Assembly (NCBI GenBank): GCA_951812995.1
Contig: CATOTD010000002.1
Location: forward strand, 379,468 to 443,467
Length of the DNA: 64,000 nt
Direction: 5' to 3'
DNA from: an uncultured Gammaproteobacteria bacterium
GTDB taxonomy: Bacteria; Pseudomonadota; Gammaproteobacteria; Eutrophobiales; Eutrophobiaceae
The position numbers and the translations under genes were made by a program. The notes under the pieces are model-generated. The model searched no databases. It was not told where the DNA came from and saw nothing but the letters and a program-made list of their open reading frames with translations. Positions 11,243 to 20,480 of the stretch are shown one piece after another; the stretch's first letter is position 1, and each line of letters starts with the position of its first letter.

Positions 11243-12391
11243 GTGGATCTGGTTGACGACATTGATCGGCGCAAGAAGGCGGGTTTGTTTAGATCAAGAC
11301 GGACCATTCAATCAGCGCAAGGTGCCTCGGTCAGCATTGATAATGAAGTGTATTTAAATTTCAGCAGCAATGATTATTTAGGTCTTGCCAACCATGAATC
11401 GCTAAAGGCGTGCATGATTGATGCCATCGATAGATATGGTATTGGTGCTGGCGCTTCTCAACTGCTGGTTGGGCATTCAAGGCCGCACCAAAAACTGGAA
11501 AAAAAGCTGGCTTCATTTTTAAGCCGGGATGCCGCCTTGGTTTTTACGTCGGGTTACCAGGCAAACCTGGCTGTGGCATCCGTATTGGTTGATACCAACA
11601 CGGTTATACTTCAGGACAAGCGCAACCACGCTTCATTAATTGATGCCGCGCGCTTATCTAACGGACATCTTGTTCGTTACCGGCATAATGATTTACGCCA
11701 TCTTGAGCGATTATTAGAAAAACATAAAAACAATAATCTGATGGTCATGACAGAGGGCGTGTTTAGTATGGATGGCGACTATGCGCCGTTGCTTGAAGTA
11801 AGCGACTTATGTGTTAAGTATAAGGCCTTGTTGATGGTGGATGATGCGCATGGTCTTGGTGTGTTGGGCGAGTCTGGTGCTGGCTTGTTGGAGATGCTGG
11901 GGCTCAATCAAAAACAAGTACCGCTGTTAGTCGGTACGTTTGGAAAATCATTTGGTGCAAGTGGTGCGTTCGTTGCTGGCAATGCCTTGCATATAGAGGC
12001 GTTTATACAAAAAGCAAGAACCTATATCTATACAACGGCGATGCCACCTTCATTGGCGGTTGTCATTACGCAGGCAATCGATCTGGTCGTTGGTGGCAAT
12101 GATTTGCGTCAACAGATCGAAGTTTTGATTAGGCACTATAAAGAAAAAATGATGCAACACGGATTAACCACCAGTGAATCGGACACAATGATCCAACCTT
12201 TTATTGTGGGCGATATCGTCAAGACGACCGCGTTGGGCGACAGGCTGTATAAAAATAAAATATTAGCCGCCGTAATTCGCCCACCTACCGTGCCTAAAGG
12301 GACATCACGATTAAGAATCAGTCTTACCGCCGCCCACAACAAAGAACACGTGGATCGTCTCGTGGCGACAATCAGTAACAGCTTAAAATGA
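11243..12391 (+). CDS. bioF: 8-amino-7-oxononanoate synthase
   Basis: PLP enzyme condensing pimeloyl-ACP with alanine. The 382-residue protein has FSSNDYLGLA near the N terminus, MVDDAHGLGVLG, and the PLP-lysine motif GTFGKSFGASGAF. The start codon is GTG at 11243, 27 bases after bioB. The stop codon overlaps a short ATG frame at 12388. Confidence 0.95.
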   Translation: MDLVDDIDRRKKAGLFRSRRTIQSAQGASVSIDNEVYLNFSSNDYLGLANHESLKACMIDAIDRYGIGAGASQLLVGHSRPHQKLEKKLASFLSRDAALVFTSGYQANLAVASVLVDTNTVILQDKRNHASLIDAARLSNGHLVRYRHNDLRHLERLLEKHKNNNLMVMTEGVFSMDGDYAPLLEVSDLCVKYKALLMVDDAHGLGVLGESGAGLLEMLGLNQKQVPLLVGTFGKSFGASGAFVAGNALHIEAFIQKARTYIYTTAMPPSLAVVITQAIDLVVGGNDLRQQIEVLIRHYKEKMMQHGLTTSESDTMIQPFIVGDIVKTTALGDRLYKNKILAAVIRPPTVPKGTSRLRISLTAAHNKEHVDRLVATISNSLK

Positions 12392-12412
12392 ATCGTAAAC
12401 AAAAGCCGGGAC

Positions 12413-13381
12413 ATGTCTTGTGGTATGGCGGGAGCCGTTTCTGTGTGCTTAAATCAGTTAACGAGTTTACCTGTGCCCGATTCTAATCGCAGCGGTTATG
12501 CCATAGATAGGCGTAATGTTGCAGCATCTTTTGACGGAGCCGCTAAAAATTATGATGCGGCCTCTTTATTACAAAAAACGGTCGCCGACCGATTATTTGA
12601 AACCTTTGATCTTATCAAGATCAATCCGACATCCATTCTTGATCTTGGATCCGGTACAGGTTATGGCACTAAAAAACTAAGACAACGATTTAAAAAGGCA
12701 CAGTATTATCAAAGCGATATTTCCGAGGAGATGCTAGCGGTCGCTAAAAAACAGTCGCCGCTCTTTTTTTCAAACGATCATTTTGTATGTGCGGATGCTG
12801 CGCAAATGCCATTTGGAGAGAATCAGCATGATCTGGTGTTTAGCAACTTGATGCTACAATGGTGCAATGATCTTGAGACCGTCTTCAGCGAGCTTGGGCG
12901 TATGCTTAAACCAGGCGGCGTATTTATTTTTACAAGTTTTGGTCCCGATACGCTGAAAGAGTTGCGCGAGTGCTGGCAGCAGGTTGACGATTATGTTCAT
13001 GTAAACGCCTTTGTTGACATGCATGATATTGGCGATTCATTGATCCGTAATGGGCTTGGTGCGCCCGTGCTAAGTGTTGAGCACATCGTTCTGACCTATG
13101 ATGAATGCAAACAACTGTTGCGCGACTTAAAAAACATTGGCGCACATAATGTAAATGCCGGCCGCAGAAAAACACTGACGGGGAGGCAACGTCTGCATAA
13201 AGTCGTTGCACATTACGAAAAGTTTCGTGTAAATAATACATTGCCCGCGACCTATGAGGTTATCTACGGCCATGCCTGGCGGCCACTGCAAGACCAAGAT
13301 AGCCGTACTGGTGCCTCCCAGACGATCCCGTTGGATCAATTAAAACAAGACCTCAAGGCCAGGAAATCAGGCGCGTCATGA
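12413..13381 (+). CDS. bioC: malonyl-ACP O-methyltransferase
   Basis: SAM-dependent enzyme that methylates malonyl-ACP to start pimeloyl synthesis. The 322-residue product has the BioC-type opening IDRRNVAASFDGAA (about residues 29-42), SAM motif I ILDLGSGTGYGT, and FSNLMLQWCND in place of the usual post-motif region. It is some 30-70 residues longer than most BioC proteins; the first ~28 residues are not conserved-looking, so translation may begin later. It overlaps bioD by 4 bases. No bioH sits between bioF and bioC. Confidence 0.92.
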   Translation: MSCGMAGAVSVCLNQLTSLPVPDSNRSGYAIDRRNVAASFDGAAKNYDAASLLQKTVADRLFETFDLIKINPTSILDLGSGTGYGTKKLRQRFKKAQYYQSDISEEMLAVAKKQSPLFFSNDHFVCADAAQMPFGENQHDLVFSNLMLQWCNDLETVFSELGRMLKPGGVFIFTSFGPDTLKELRECWQQVDDYVHVNAFVDMHDIGDSLIRNGLGAPVLSVEHIVLTYDECKQLLRDLKNIGAHNVNAGRRKTLTGRQRLHKVVAHYEKFRVNNTLPATYEVIYGHAWRPLQDQDSRTGASQTIPLDQLKQDLKARKSGAS

Positions 13382-14064
13382 CAGGTGTTTTTATTACCGG
13401 GACCGACACGGGCGTGGGGAAAACGTGGTTTACCATTGCGTTAATGCAGGCATTGCAGAACCAGGGACACCCTGTCTGTGGCATGAAACCGGTTGCTTGT
13501 GGCGCACAATTAAAAAAAGATCGGCTAATAAACGAAGATGCGCGATTGATAATGCAGCACTGTAGTCAACCAACCGCGTACGACTTGATTAATCCGGCTG
13601 TTTTTGAGCCGCCTGTGGCACCTTGTTTTGCGGCCAGAGAGGCAGGCGCGATCATTGATATCAAGCAGATAACGGCCAATTATAATCAGCTCGCTTCCCG
13701 CTTTGCGTACGTGGTTGTAGAAGGGGTGGGCGGGTGGCGCGTGCCGATAACGGATACAATAAGCACGTTGGCGTTGGTGCGCGCATTGGATATACCGGTG
13801 ATCATGGTGGTTGGTTTGCGGCTAGGTTGTATTAACCATGCGCTTCTAACAGCAGAAGTAATCCGTGCGGATGGCGTAGATCTGTGTGGTTGGGTGAGCG
13901 CCCCACTGGAAAAAGAGTATCCATACAAAGCAGAAACCATTGCATTATTAAAAGATAAAATAAATAGCCCGAATATTGCCGAGCTGGACTATATAAGTGA
14001 TTTTGATCCTGATCTAATGGCCAAGAAAATTGATCCATCAGTGATAGCTTCGGTTGTTAGATAG
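13378..14064 (+). CDS. bioD: dethiobiotin synthetase
   Basis: ATP-dependent carboxylase closing the ureido ring of dethiobiotin. The 228-residue protein has the P-loop TGTDTGVGKTW at the N terminus and VVEGVGGWRVP near residue 118. Start ATG overlaps the bioC stop (ATGA), implying translational coupling. The stop codon lies within the left copy of an 18-base direct repeat. Confidence 0.95.
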   Translation: MTGVFITGTDTGVGKTWFTIALMQALQNQGHPVCGMKPVACGAQLKKDRLINEDARLIMQHCSQPTAYDLINPAVFEPPVAPCFAAREAGAIIDIKQITANYNQLASRFAYVVVEGVGGWRVPITDTISTLALVRALDIPVIMVVGLRLGCINHALLTAEVIRADGVDLCGWVSAPLEKEYPYKAETIALLKDKINSPNIAELDYISDFDPDLMAKKIDPSVIASVVR

Positions 14065-14078
14065 TATGAAGCCGTGCT
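14061..14078 (+). repeat. 18-bp direct repeat, left copy, flanking the DUF2335 cassette
   Basis: ATAGTATGAAGCCGTGCT, 16 of 18 bases identical to the copy at 14841-14858. It includes the bioD stop codon. The pair brackets about 780 bases holding only the DUF2335 gene and its partner, which suggests an inserted cassette. Confidence 0.6.
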
Positions 14079-14094
14079 AATGACGCTAAATCGT

Positions 14095-14545
14095 TTATTC
14101 TTTATTTGATTTTCTGCCAGAAATAAATACAGATGCTAAACTTACTACACCAATAGATCCGATAATTCCACCAGCAATTTCATGGCCTTTATAAAGCAAT
14201 GTAGGTGCCACAACACAACGACATGACTGTAACAAGTAACCCGAAAAATTGGCCTGTGATTGCATATTTGTGTGATTTTCCAAGAAAATCTATCTCTATA
14301 TCTAAACGTCTATTTTCTATTTTTATATTATGATCGTTATTTTTTTCAGCCATGGATAATATGCGTTCTGCCGCTCCTGGCAGTATGTGCTCATACTTCT
14401 CCAGTGCTTCTGGTGGTGGAATGGGTCCAGAAAACGCCAGTGAACTGCTTTGGTGCCTAACGACTAGTTTTTCGCTATTAGTCGCGGCAATGTCTTGAGG
14501 TGATTTTTTCTTCGATAAATATTTTTTGTTCTTCTTCGATCTCAT
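14095..14545 (-). pseudogene. DUF2335 membrane protein, frameshifted near the C terminus
   Basis: The first frame (14189-14545) encodes 118 residues with the DUF2335 hallmark SGPIPPPEALEKYEHILPGA (about residues 39-58) and AAERILSMAE, then a membrane segment GQFFGLLVTVMSLCCG. It stops just after this segment, but the next frame (from about 14195 down to 14095) continues naturally with LYKGHEIAGGIIGSIG, a second membrane segment and a basic tail. One base has therefore been gained or lost near 14190. DUF2335 proteins are small two-helix membrane proteins of unknown function, often in accessory regions. A sequencing error is an alternative. Confidence 0.7.
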
Positions 14546-14723
14546 TTTCGAATTCTCCGATGGCGAATCGCAAAGAATCGCCAGTGCGCTCCCAGGCAGC
14601 CTTCATCCTTTCTTCGGGATTTTCAAAATACTCAAATCGCCTTTTTCTCTCTGGATATTCATATATGTTGAAAATAGAACCCGCTCCGACAAGAAACGCA
14701 TTTAGATACTCTCGATCGATCAT
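14478..14723 (-). CDS. small hypothetical protein paired with the DUF2335 gene
   Basis: Eighty-one residues, acidic and mostly helical in appearance (ENPEERMKAAWERTGDSLR), starting MIDREYLNAFLVGAGS. It lies directly upstream of the DUF2335 gene and overlaps its start by 68 bases, so the two are likely co-expressed. I recall similar small proteins beside DUF2335 genes but cannot assign a function. Confidence 0.6.
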   Translation of the reverse strand: MIDREYLNAFLVGAGSIFNIYEYPERKRRFEYFENPEERMKAAWERTGDSLRFAIGEFENEIEEEQKIFIEEKITSRHCRD

Positions 14724-14840
14724 TTTTTTACCTTTATTCCAACTTCATTATGAAATTTGGTTACAGATGTAGGGCGTAAATCGCCTCTACTCAGTCATAA
14801 TTTTAATTATGAACTATCAATAAGTCCACATATTTTACAT

Positions 14841-14858
14841 ATAGCATAAAGCCGTGCT
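14841..14858 (+). repeat. 18-bp direct repeat, right copy
   Basis: ATAGCATAAAGCCGTGCT, partner of 14061-14078. It lies between the small hypothetical gene and pyrF in a 205-base non-coding stretch where I see nothing else. Confidence 0.6.
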
Positions 14859-14928
14859 TGTTTTTAATGAGCCGTTGCAGTTTTAAGCGTTGTTATTGAT
14901 GCTGTCTCTAGGCATTGATAGATTCATT

Positions 14929-15675
14929 CTAACCCAGCCCCCGTTCAATATCCGCGATTATCGCCTTCGCCGCACTTAGCGGGTCATCGGCTCGGGTAAT
15001 GGGTCTGCCGACAACCAGGTAATCGGCGCCGTCAATGATTGCCTGGTAAGGGGTTAGGTGTCGTTTGTGTTCATCATGCGGCGCACCAGGCGGACGGATA
15101 CCGGGCGTTACGATCAAGAACTCGCGGTCGCTGTACTGTTGCCGCAGTGCGCTCACAGACTCCCCCGATGCGATCAGTCCCTCGCAACCGGCATCCAATG
15201 CCATGCGGGCGCGATAGTCGATCACTTTGCCTGTGGTTAAGGTCGCATCAATCGTTGCGTACACGTCTCTCATGTCGGCCTCATCCATGCTGGACAGTGC
15301 GGTTATCATCAAGAGGCGGGGCGTATCGTTGCCCTTGCGGCCTTTCTTTGCGGCCTGGACGGTCGCCCCGTTGCCGTGAATGGTCAGCAATGCAATGCTG
15401 CCCTTGAGTGCTTGCGGTATGTTGGCGACAGCGGACGTGATTGTTGTGTCGATGTCGTTCATCTTTAAGTCGAGAAAGACTTGTTTGCCGCGCTCGGCAA
15501 GCGTTCTGATGATACCCCATCCCGCGCCGATGAAGAGCTGCCATCCGACTTTATAGAAGGATACGGCATCGCCTAGCGCATCGACCATCGACATGGCTTC
15601 GTCTGTAGTATCAAAGTCCAGGGCTACGATCAAGCGTTCTTGTGGTGTGATGTTGTCGGGTAGATATTTGTTCAT
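14929..15675 (-). CDS. pyrF: orotidine 5'-phosphate decarboxylase
   Basis: Last step of UMP synthesis. The 248-residue protein has LIVALDFD at the N terminus, the catalytic motif FLDLKMNDID (Lys and Asp), VTPGIRPPG, and the phosphate-binding end DYLVVGRPIT. By eye it is richer in G and C than the flanking restriction-modification genes. It stands alone on the minus strand between two accessory insertions. Confidence 0.95.
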   Translation of the reverse strand: MNKYLPDNITPQERLIVALDFDTTDEAMSMVDALGDAVSFYKVGWQLFIGAGWGIIRTLAERGKQVFLDLKMNDIDTTITSAVANIPQALKGSIALLTIHGNGATVQAAKKGRKGNDTPRLLMITALSSMDEADMRDVYATIDATLTTGKVIDYRARMALDAGCEGLIASGESVSALRQQYSDREFLIVTPGIRPPGAPHDEHKRHLTPYQAIIDGADYLVVGRPITRADDPLSAAKAIIADIERGLG

Positions 15676-15773
15676 GGTTCTTTGCTTTCGTTAAAAATAA
15701 GTCTTAATGAAGGAACAAATATAGCTTTATGATCGATTAATTTTTAAGTAACCCTGTTTAGGAATTTAAGATG

Positions 15774-16370
15774 TTATTCCCTTTCCTGAATATAGGATAA
15801 AGCATTTTTAAGGCAGTCTTGACCGTTCTTGAATCTACCCAATCCGGTATTGCAACTATCGCAAATAAAATCTCTAATATCTCCAGTATGGTGATTGTGG
15901 TCGGCTACTATCTTAGCTGTTACGCCAACAATAGACCTTTTTTGACATATCGGGCATTTGAATTTACTGCCTTTGCTAGGGCGTTGTTTTTCAAATTGTT
16001 TTGCTTGCCGGCTTTTCGGCGCTCTTTTGTCAATATCCGTCCGGCATCTTGTGCATGATGGCCGCCGTACTATGCCTTTGATATTGTTCTGGTTGCGGGC
16101 AAAGTTATCAATACTTAAAAGACAATGGCATATATTGCAAATCTTATACGAATATTGATCCCCCGTAAGCAAGACATCAACGGATATAACATCATATTTT
16201 GTTACCGACCACACCTCATCTGGCCCTATCAGCCAAACTATTGCATACCCGTCTGTTTGCTTTTGCAGTATCCCTACAGAATTAACCGGGAAATGCTGTT
16301 TATACTTCTCGACAACGCCTTGTTCATGTTTGTAGCCTTCTCCATTCGGGCAGTAAATCCAATTTTCCAT
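15774..16370 (-). CDS. HNH/endonuclease VII-type restriction endonuclease (Hpy99I-like)
   Basis: The 198-residue protein has a beta-beta-alpha-metal nuclease core at the C terminus: CPICQKR, then ADHNHHTGDIRDFICDSCN, with the catalytic His/Asp/Asn and two CxxC zinc pairs. A second cysteine set (CNICHC and CTRC) precedes it. This arrangement is that of endonuclease VII-fold restriction enzymes such as Hpy99I. It begins one base after the stop of the DNA methyltransferase gene, so the pair is a type II restriction-modification system. The recognition site cannot be read from sequence. Confidence 0.75.
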   Translation of the reverse strand: MENWIYCPNGEGYKHEQGVVEKYKQHFPVNSVGILQKQTDGYAIVWLIGPDEVWSVTKYDVISVDVLLTGDQYSYKICNICHCLLSIDNFARNQNNIKGIVRRPSCTRCRTDIDKRAPKSRQAKQFEKQRPSKGSKFKCPICQKRSIVGVTAKIVADHNHHTGDIRDFICDSCNTGLGRFKNGQDCLKNALSYIQERE

Positions 16371-16371
16371 A

Positions 16372-17178
16372 TCACGTTGACAAGTTTATTGATGCCAAGC
16401 GTTTTTTAGCAATTAAAATATATTCCTTGGATATGTCTATGCCTACCCAGTTTCGACCATTCATATGTGCCATCTTGCATGTAGTGCCACTTCCACACAT
16501 CGGATCAAGTACACTGTCGCCCGGGTTGCTCCATGAGAGTATATGATCTTTTGCCAACTGTTCTGGGAATATAGCCGGATGCTCAAAAGCTACCTTGTCG
16601 GCCGTGCTACCGCCAAACCCAACTGCATATTGCCAGATGTTGTTTTTAACTTTTTCTTTTTTCAGTTTAACCGCGCGTTTTCGATTAACAGCATCAGGCC
16701 CTTTGCCGTATACGGCCGTCTCCCACCCGTTTCGTACTGTAGGCGTTTTTAACGGATTAAAAGTTTTTGGCTTACCCTTGCTGAATATCAACATCAACTC
16801 ATAACATGGGGTATAAGCGTTGGATCGTGGGAAAGGCGTGTTTTTTTTCTGATATATCATGACATCATGCACCGACCAGCCGACATCACGTCCTATAAAA
16901 GCATGTTCAAAGCTAGATAGGCTTCGACTACCGGCAATACGCTCACCAACAACCCAAACACAAACGCCACCAGGAGCAGTTACTCGATAGACCGCAGATA
17001 ACATCTGTTTCGCATCAAACTTGTAGCCGTTATAATTTCTTAAGTTTTCATACGGTGGGCTGGTGACGGTCAAATCAAATACATCAGTGCTATATTTTCG
17101 CAATAGACTAGCGGCATCACCCGCATAAAAACAATTAAACGCCATGCCAGTGTGCTCATCTTGCTTAAGCAATTTCAT
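16372..17178 (-). CDS. site-specific DNA methyltransferase of a type II restriction-modification system
   Basis: The 268-residue enzyme has catalytic motif IV TSPPYENLRNY near residue 38 and the SAM motif DPMCGSGTTCKMA near residue 228, in the order motif IV then motif I (beta class). The SPPY form favours N4-cytosine methylation, although N6-adenine cannot be excluded. The C-terminal NWVGIDISKEYILIAKKRL is typical. It is upstream of the nuclease and expressed first, as needed for host protection. Confidence 0.85.
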   Translation of the reverse strand: MKLLKQDEHTGMAFNCFYAGDAASLLRKYSTDVFDLTVTSPPYENLRNYNGYKFDAKQMLSAVYRVTAPGGVCVWVVGERIAGSRSLSSFEHAFIGRDVGWSVHDVMIYQKKNTPFPRSNAYTPCYELMLIFSKGKPKTFNPLKTPTVRNGWETAVYGKGPDAVNRKRAVKLKKEKVKNNIWQYAVGFGGSTADKVAFEHPAIFPEQLAKDHILSWSNPGDSVLDPMCGSGTTCKMAHMNGRNWVGIDISKEYILIAKKRLASINLST

Positions 17179-17668
17179 ACAGCCATGTTTTTTATTATCG
17201 TCTCGTTCTATAAATTGACTTGTATAATTTTAATCAGACAATATCGACAAGTCCACACATATCAAATAAAAATACATGATCATGCCCCTCGTGGTCGGGC
17301 GTTTGTTATACCACAAGACATAAGAAACCGGAGATGGTTGCCAAAGGCGGGCGGCAAAGTTATTATCGAATTTGGCGACAAAGAGTTAAATATATGGGAC
17401 CGCCCGGCTTATAACATTGAATGCCAAAGAGAATAAACTTTGTATTCTGCTTGTTAAGGGATAAATACACTGTAAATGGCAAAAAGGCGCATCGCCATAT
17501 AAAATATAAATTGCTTGATAATCCTGTGATTTATTAAACGTTGCGCCTTAAAACGGGGGCTATGGTATGGCAACATATTTATTCAAGAATTACACAGGAA
17601 CAGCTTTTAGAATTAATTTCTAAACATGCACAGAAAAATAAAAACCATCAATGCTGAGGAACGTTGTA
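17179..17668. other. gap between the methyltransferase and coxB, with a possible small coding fragment
   Basis: A plus-strand frame open from 17152 to 17436 overlaps the methyltransferase start. Only its second half (about 17270-17436, GRAFVIPQDIRNRR to the stop) looks like coding sequence; I recognise no family and no start with a ribosome-binding site, so it may be a remnant of a gene displaced by the restriction-modification insertion. The rest (17437-17668) must hold the coxB promoter; an AAGGCGCA/TGCGCCTT pair (about 17483 and 17543) could form a long-range stem. Confidence 0.35.
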
Positions 17669-18835
17669 ATGTCAGTCGATAAATTAAAAAAAGCGATGTG
17701 TGGCGTGTTGGCCGTTGCATTATATCTGGCAAGCGGCACGGTATTTGCCGCATTAACTGATATGCCACTCAACTTGACCCGAGGCGTGACCGAAACCAGC
17801 CAAAGGGTCTACGATTTACACATGATCATTCTGTACATCGTTACAGTGATTGGCATCATCGTCTTTGGGGTAATGTGCTGGTCAATTTTTCACCACAGGA
17901 AGTCCAAAGGCGCGGTCGCGGCGCAATTTCATCACAGCACCACGGCCGAGATAATCTGGACGATTATCCCCATCATTATACTGGTCGCTATGGCCGTGCC
18001 GGCAACGAAAACCTTGGTATTCATGGAACAAACCAGCGATGCCGAGATGACATTAAAAGTTACCGGCTATCAATGGAAATGGCGGTATGATTATCTCGAA
18101 GAAGGTGTCACCATCTGGAGTGCGCTGCACGAAGACAGCAATAAAGCCCGCCAAAGAGACCCAAGCATCGATCCTGAAACTGTCGAAAATTATTTATTAG
18201 AGGTTGATAACCCGATAGTGCTTCCCGTTGATACAAAAATTAGAATCCTGACCACCGCCGACGATGTAATCCATGCCTGGTGGGTGCCAGCGCTTGGCTG
18301 GAAACGGGATGCGATCCCGGGTTTCATCACGGACAACTGGACTAATATTAAAGAGCCAGGCATCTACCGGGGCCAGTGTGCGGAATTGTGTGGCCGGGAT
18401 CATGCCTTTATGCCGATTGTCGTGCATGCGGTTCCCAAGGCAGAATATGTGGCTTGGATAGAAACACAAAAGGCCGAACAGGCCGCCTCGGCTGCGAGTG
18501 CCAACAAGACATTTACCAAGGATGAACTTATGCGCAAAGGCGAACAAATATATACCACGCAATGCGCCGCTTGCCACCAGGCTGAAGGGCAAGGTATCGA
18601 GGGGGTGTTCCCCTCCCTGGTTGGCGGTGCCATCGCTACCGGTCCGGCGGCAGACCATATAGATATTGTATTGAACGGCAAAAACCTGATGCCAGCATTT
18701 AAAGAACAGTTAAATGATGCGGAGCTAGCGGCGGTTATTACCTTTGAACGTAACAAGTGGGGTAATTATGAAAAAATCACTGCTAAAGGTCATGCGGATG
18801 TTGTTCAACCGGCTGATGTGAAGGCAACAAGATAA
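17669..18835 (+). CDS. coxB: cytochrome c oxidase subunit II with fused cytochrome c domain
   Basis: Accepts electrons from cytochrome c and passes them to subunit I. The protein has a signal peptide ending near TVFAAL, two membrane helices (about 50-75 and 95-115), the cupredoxin domain with the CuA motif CAELCGRDH plus a downstream Met, and a C-terminal cytochrome c domain with haem motif CAACH and a distal Met (LMPAF). The fusion marks a caa3-type enzyme. ATG 17669 follows GAGGA at good spacing and is preferred over 17651. Confidence 0.96.
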   Translation: MSVDKLKKAMCGVLAVALYLASGTVFAALTDMPLNLTRGVTETSQRVYDLHMIILYIVTVIGIIVFGVMCWSIFHHRKSKGAVAAQFHHSTTAEIIWTIIPIIILVAMAVPATKTLVFMEQTSDAEMTLKVTGYQWKWRYDYLEEGVTIWSALHEDSNKARQRDPSIDPETVENYLLEVDNPIVLPVDTKIRILTTADDVIHAWWVPALGWKRDAIPGFITDNWTNIKEPGIYRGQCAELCGRDHAFMPIVVHAVPKAEYVAWIETQKAEQAASAASANKTFTKDELMRKGEQIYTTQCAACHQAEGQGIEGVFPSLVGGAIATGPAADHIDIVLNGKNLMPAFKEQLNDAELAAVITFERNKWGNYEKITAKGHADVVQPADVKATR

Positions 18836-18881
18836 TCAAAAATATTTGGATTTTAATGAATAGTTAAATGAGGATAGATAA

Positions 18882-20477
18882 ATGAGCTACGCGGCTGTCC
18901 ACGACGACGTACACCACGATCACAAACCAACCGGTATCGGCCGTTGGCTGTTTTCCACAAACCATAAAGATATTGGCACCATGTATATGGTGTTCGCCTT
19001 AATAATGTTTTTTATCGGCGGCGCGATGGCGATGGTTATTCGCTTGGAGCTGTTTCAGCCCGGCTTGCAATTCGTTGACCCGCAGTTTTTCAACTCCATG
19101 ACCACCGTTCATGCACTGGTCATGATCTTTGGTGCGGTGATGCCGGCTGGTGTTGGCCTTGCCAACTGGATGATCCCAATGATGATAGGTGCCCCGGATA
19201 TGGCATTCCCACGCATGAACAATATGAGCTTCTGGATCCTGCCGTTTGCCTTCGCCTTATTATTATCCACCTTCTTCATGCAAGGCGGTGCCCCTGCGGG
19301 TGGCTGGACCATGTATCCACCATTGGTCTTGCAACTCGGCGATGGCTTGCCTTTTCTGATCTTTGCCGTGCATTTTCTTGGCATCTCATCGATCATGGGC
19401 GCGATTAATATTATTGCGACCGTATTTAATATGCGTGCGCCAGGCATGACCTTTATGCGATTACCACTGTTTGTCTGGACCTGGATTATTACCGCGTTTT
19501 TGCTGATCGCAGCCATGCCTGTACTGGCGGGTGCTGTCACCATGTTGTTGACGGATAAATACTTTGGCACGGCCTTTTTTGATGCGGCGGGTGGCGGCGA
19601 CCCGGTATTGTTTCAGCATGTGTTCTGGTTCTTTGGTCATCCAGAAGTCTATATTCTGGTATTACCGTCATTTGGCATCATTTCGCAGATAATCCCGACT
19701 TTTGCCCGCAAACCATTATTTGGTTATGCATCCATGGTTTACGCCACCGCGTCGATCGCCTTTCTCTCATTCTTTGTCTGGGCGCACCACATGTTTACCG
19801 CCGGTATGCCGCTGGCTGGCGAGTTGTTCTTCATGTACGCAACCATGGCCATTGCCGTGCCGACTGGTGTTAAAGTTTTCAACTGGACAGCAACGATGTG
19901 GCGAGGTTCGATGACCTTTGAAACGCCCATGCTCTTTTCTATTGGTGTTTTATTCATGTTTACCTTGGGCGGGTTCACAGGATTGATGATGGGTATAACG
20001 CCTGTCGACTTCCAGTACCATGATACTTATTTCATCGTTGCGCATTTCCACTATGTCCTCGTACCAGGGATCGTTTTCGGCATAATCGCGGGTGTTTATT
20101 ACTGGCTGCCGAAATGGACTGGTTACATGTACGATGAAACATTAGGCAAATGGCATTTTTGGTTATCCACTATTTCGGTGAACGTGTTGTTCTTCCCCAT
20201 GCACTTTCTGGGTTTGGCCGGTATGCCGCGGCGCATTCCAGACTACAATACGCAATTTACCGATTGGAATCAGATCATCAGTATTGGTGGTCTGGCATTT
20301 GGTTTGAGTCAATTAATTCTGGTCTGGGTTGTTATCAAGTGCGTGCGCGGTGGCGAAAAAGCAACCGATCAGGTCTGGGAAGGGGCCCATGGCTTGGAGT
20401 TTACCCTGCCATCGCCCCCGCCATTCCATAGTTTTACGACACCACCAAAAGTAACGGAAGCGATGGCGCATTCATAA
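18882..20477 (+). CDS. coxA: cytochrome c oxidase subunit I
   Basis: Catalytic subunit (531 residues, twelve membrane helices) with haem a, haem a3 and CuB. Visible ligands and channel motifs include TVHALVMIFG, WFFGHPEVYILVLP (CuB His and the cross-linked Tyr), WAHHMFTAG and HDTYFIVAHFHYVL (haem ligands). Second gene of the cox operon. Confidence 0.97.
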   Translation: MSYAAVHDDVHHDHKPTGIGRWLFSTNHKDIGTMYMVFALIMFFIGGAMAMVIRLELFQPGLQFVDPQFFNSMTTVHALVMIFGAVMPAGVGLANWMIPMMIGAPDMAFPRMNNMSFWILPFAFALLLSTFFMQGGAPAGGWTMYPPLVLQLGDGLPFLIFAVHFLGISSIMGAINIIATVFNMRAPGMTFMRLPLFVWTWIITAFLLIAAMPVLAGAVTMLLTDKYFGTAFFDAAGGGDPVLFQHVFWFFGHPEVYILVLPSFGIISQIIPTFARKPLFGYASMVYATASIAFLSFFVWAHHMFTAGMPLAGELFFMYATMAIAVPTGVKVFNWTATMWRGSMTFETPMLFSIGVLFMFTLGGFTGLMMGITPVDFQYHDTYFIVAHFHYVLVPGIVFGIIAGVYYWLPKWTGYMYDETLGKWHFWLSTISVNVLFFPMHFLGLAGMPRRIPDYNTQFTDWNQIISIGGLAFGLSQLILVWVVIKCVRGGEKATDQVWEGAHGLEFTLPSPPPFHSFTTPPKVTEAMAHS

Positions 20478-20480
20478 ATC

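Noticed and set aside
12388..12489. 33-codon frame at the bioF-bioC junction as a bioH remnant
   Set aside because: No BioH motif (GWSLGG or catalytic triad) can be recognised in it; too short to support.
14095..14545. Programmed frameshift in the DUF2335 gene
   Set aside because: No slippery heptamer or downstream structure is evident; a simple indel or sequencing error explains it better.
15039..15544. Arg/Ser-rich frames opposite and within pyrF
   Set aside because: Shadows of pyrF caused by its higher GC content.
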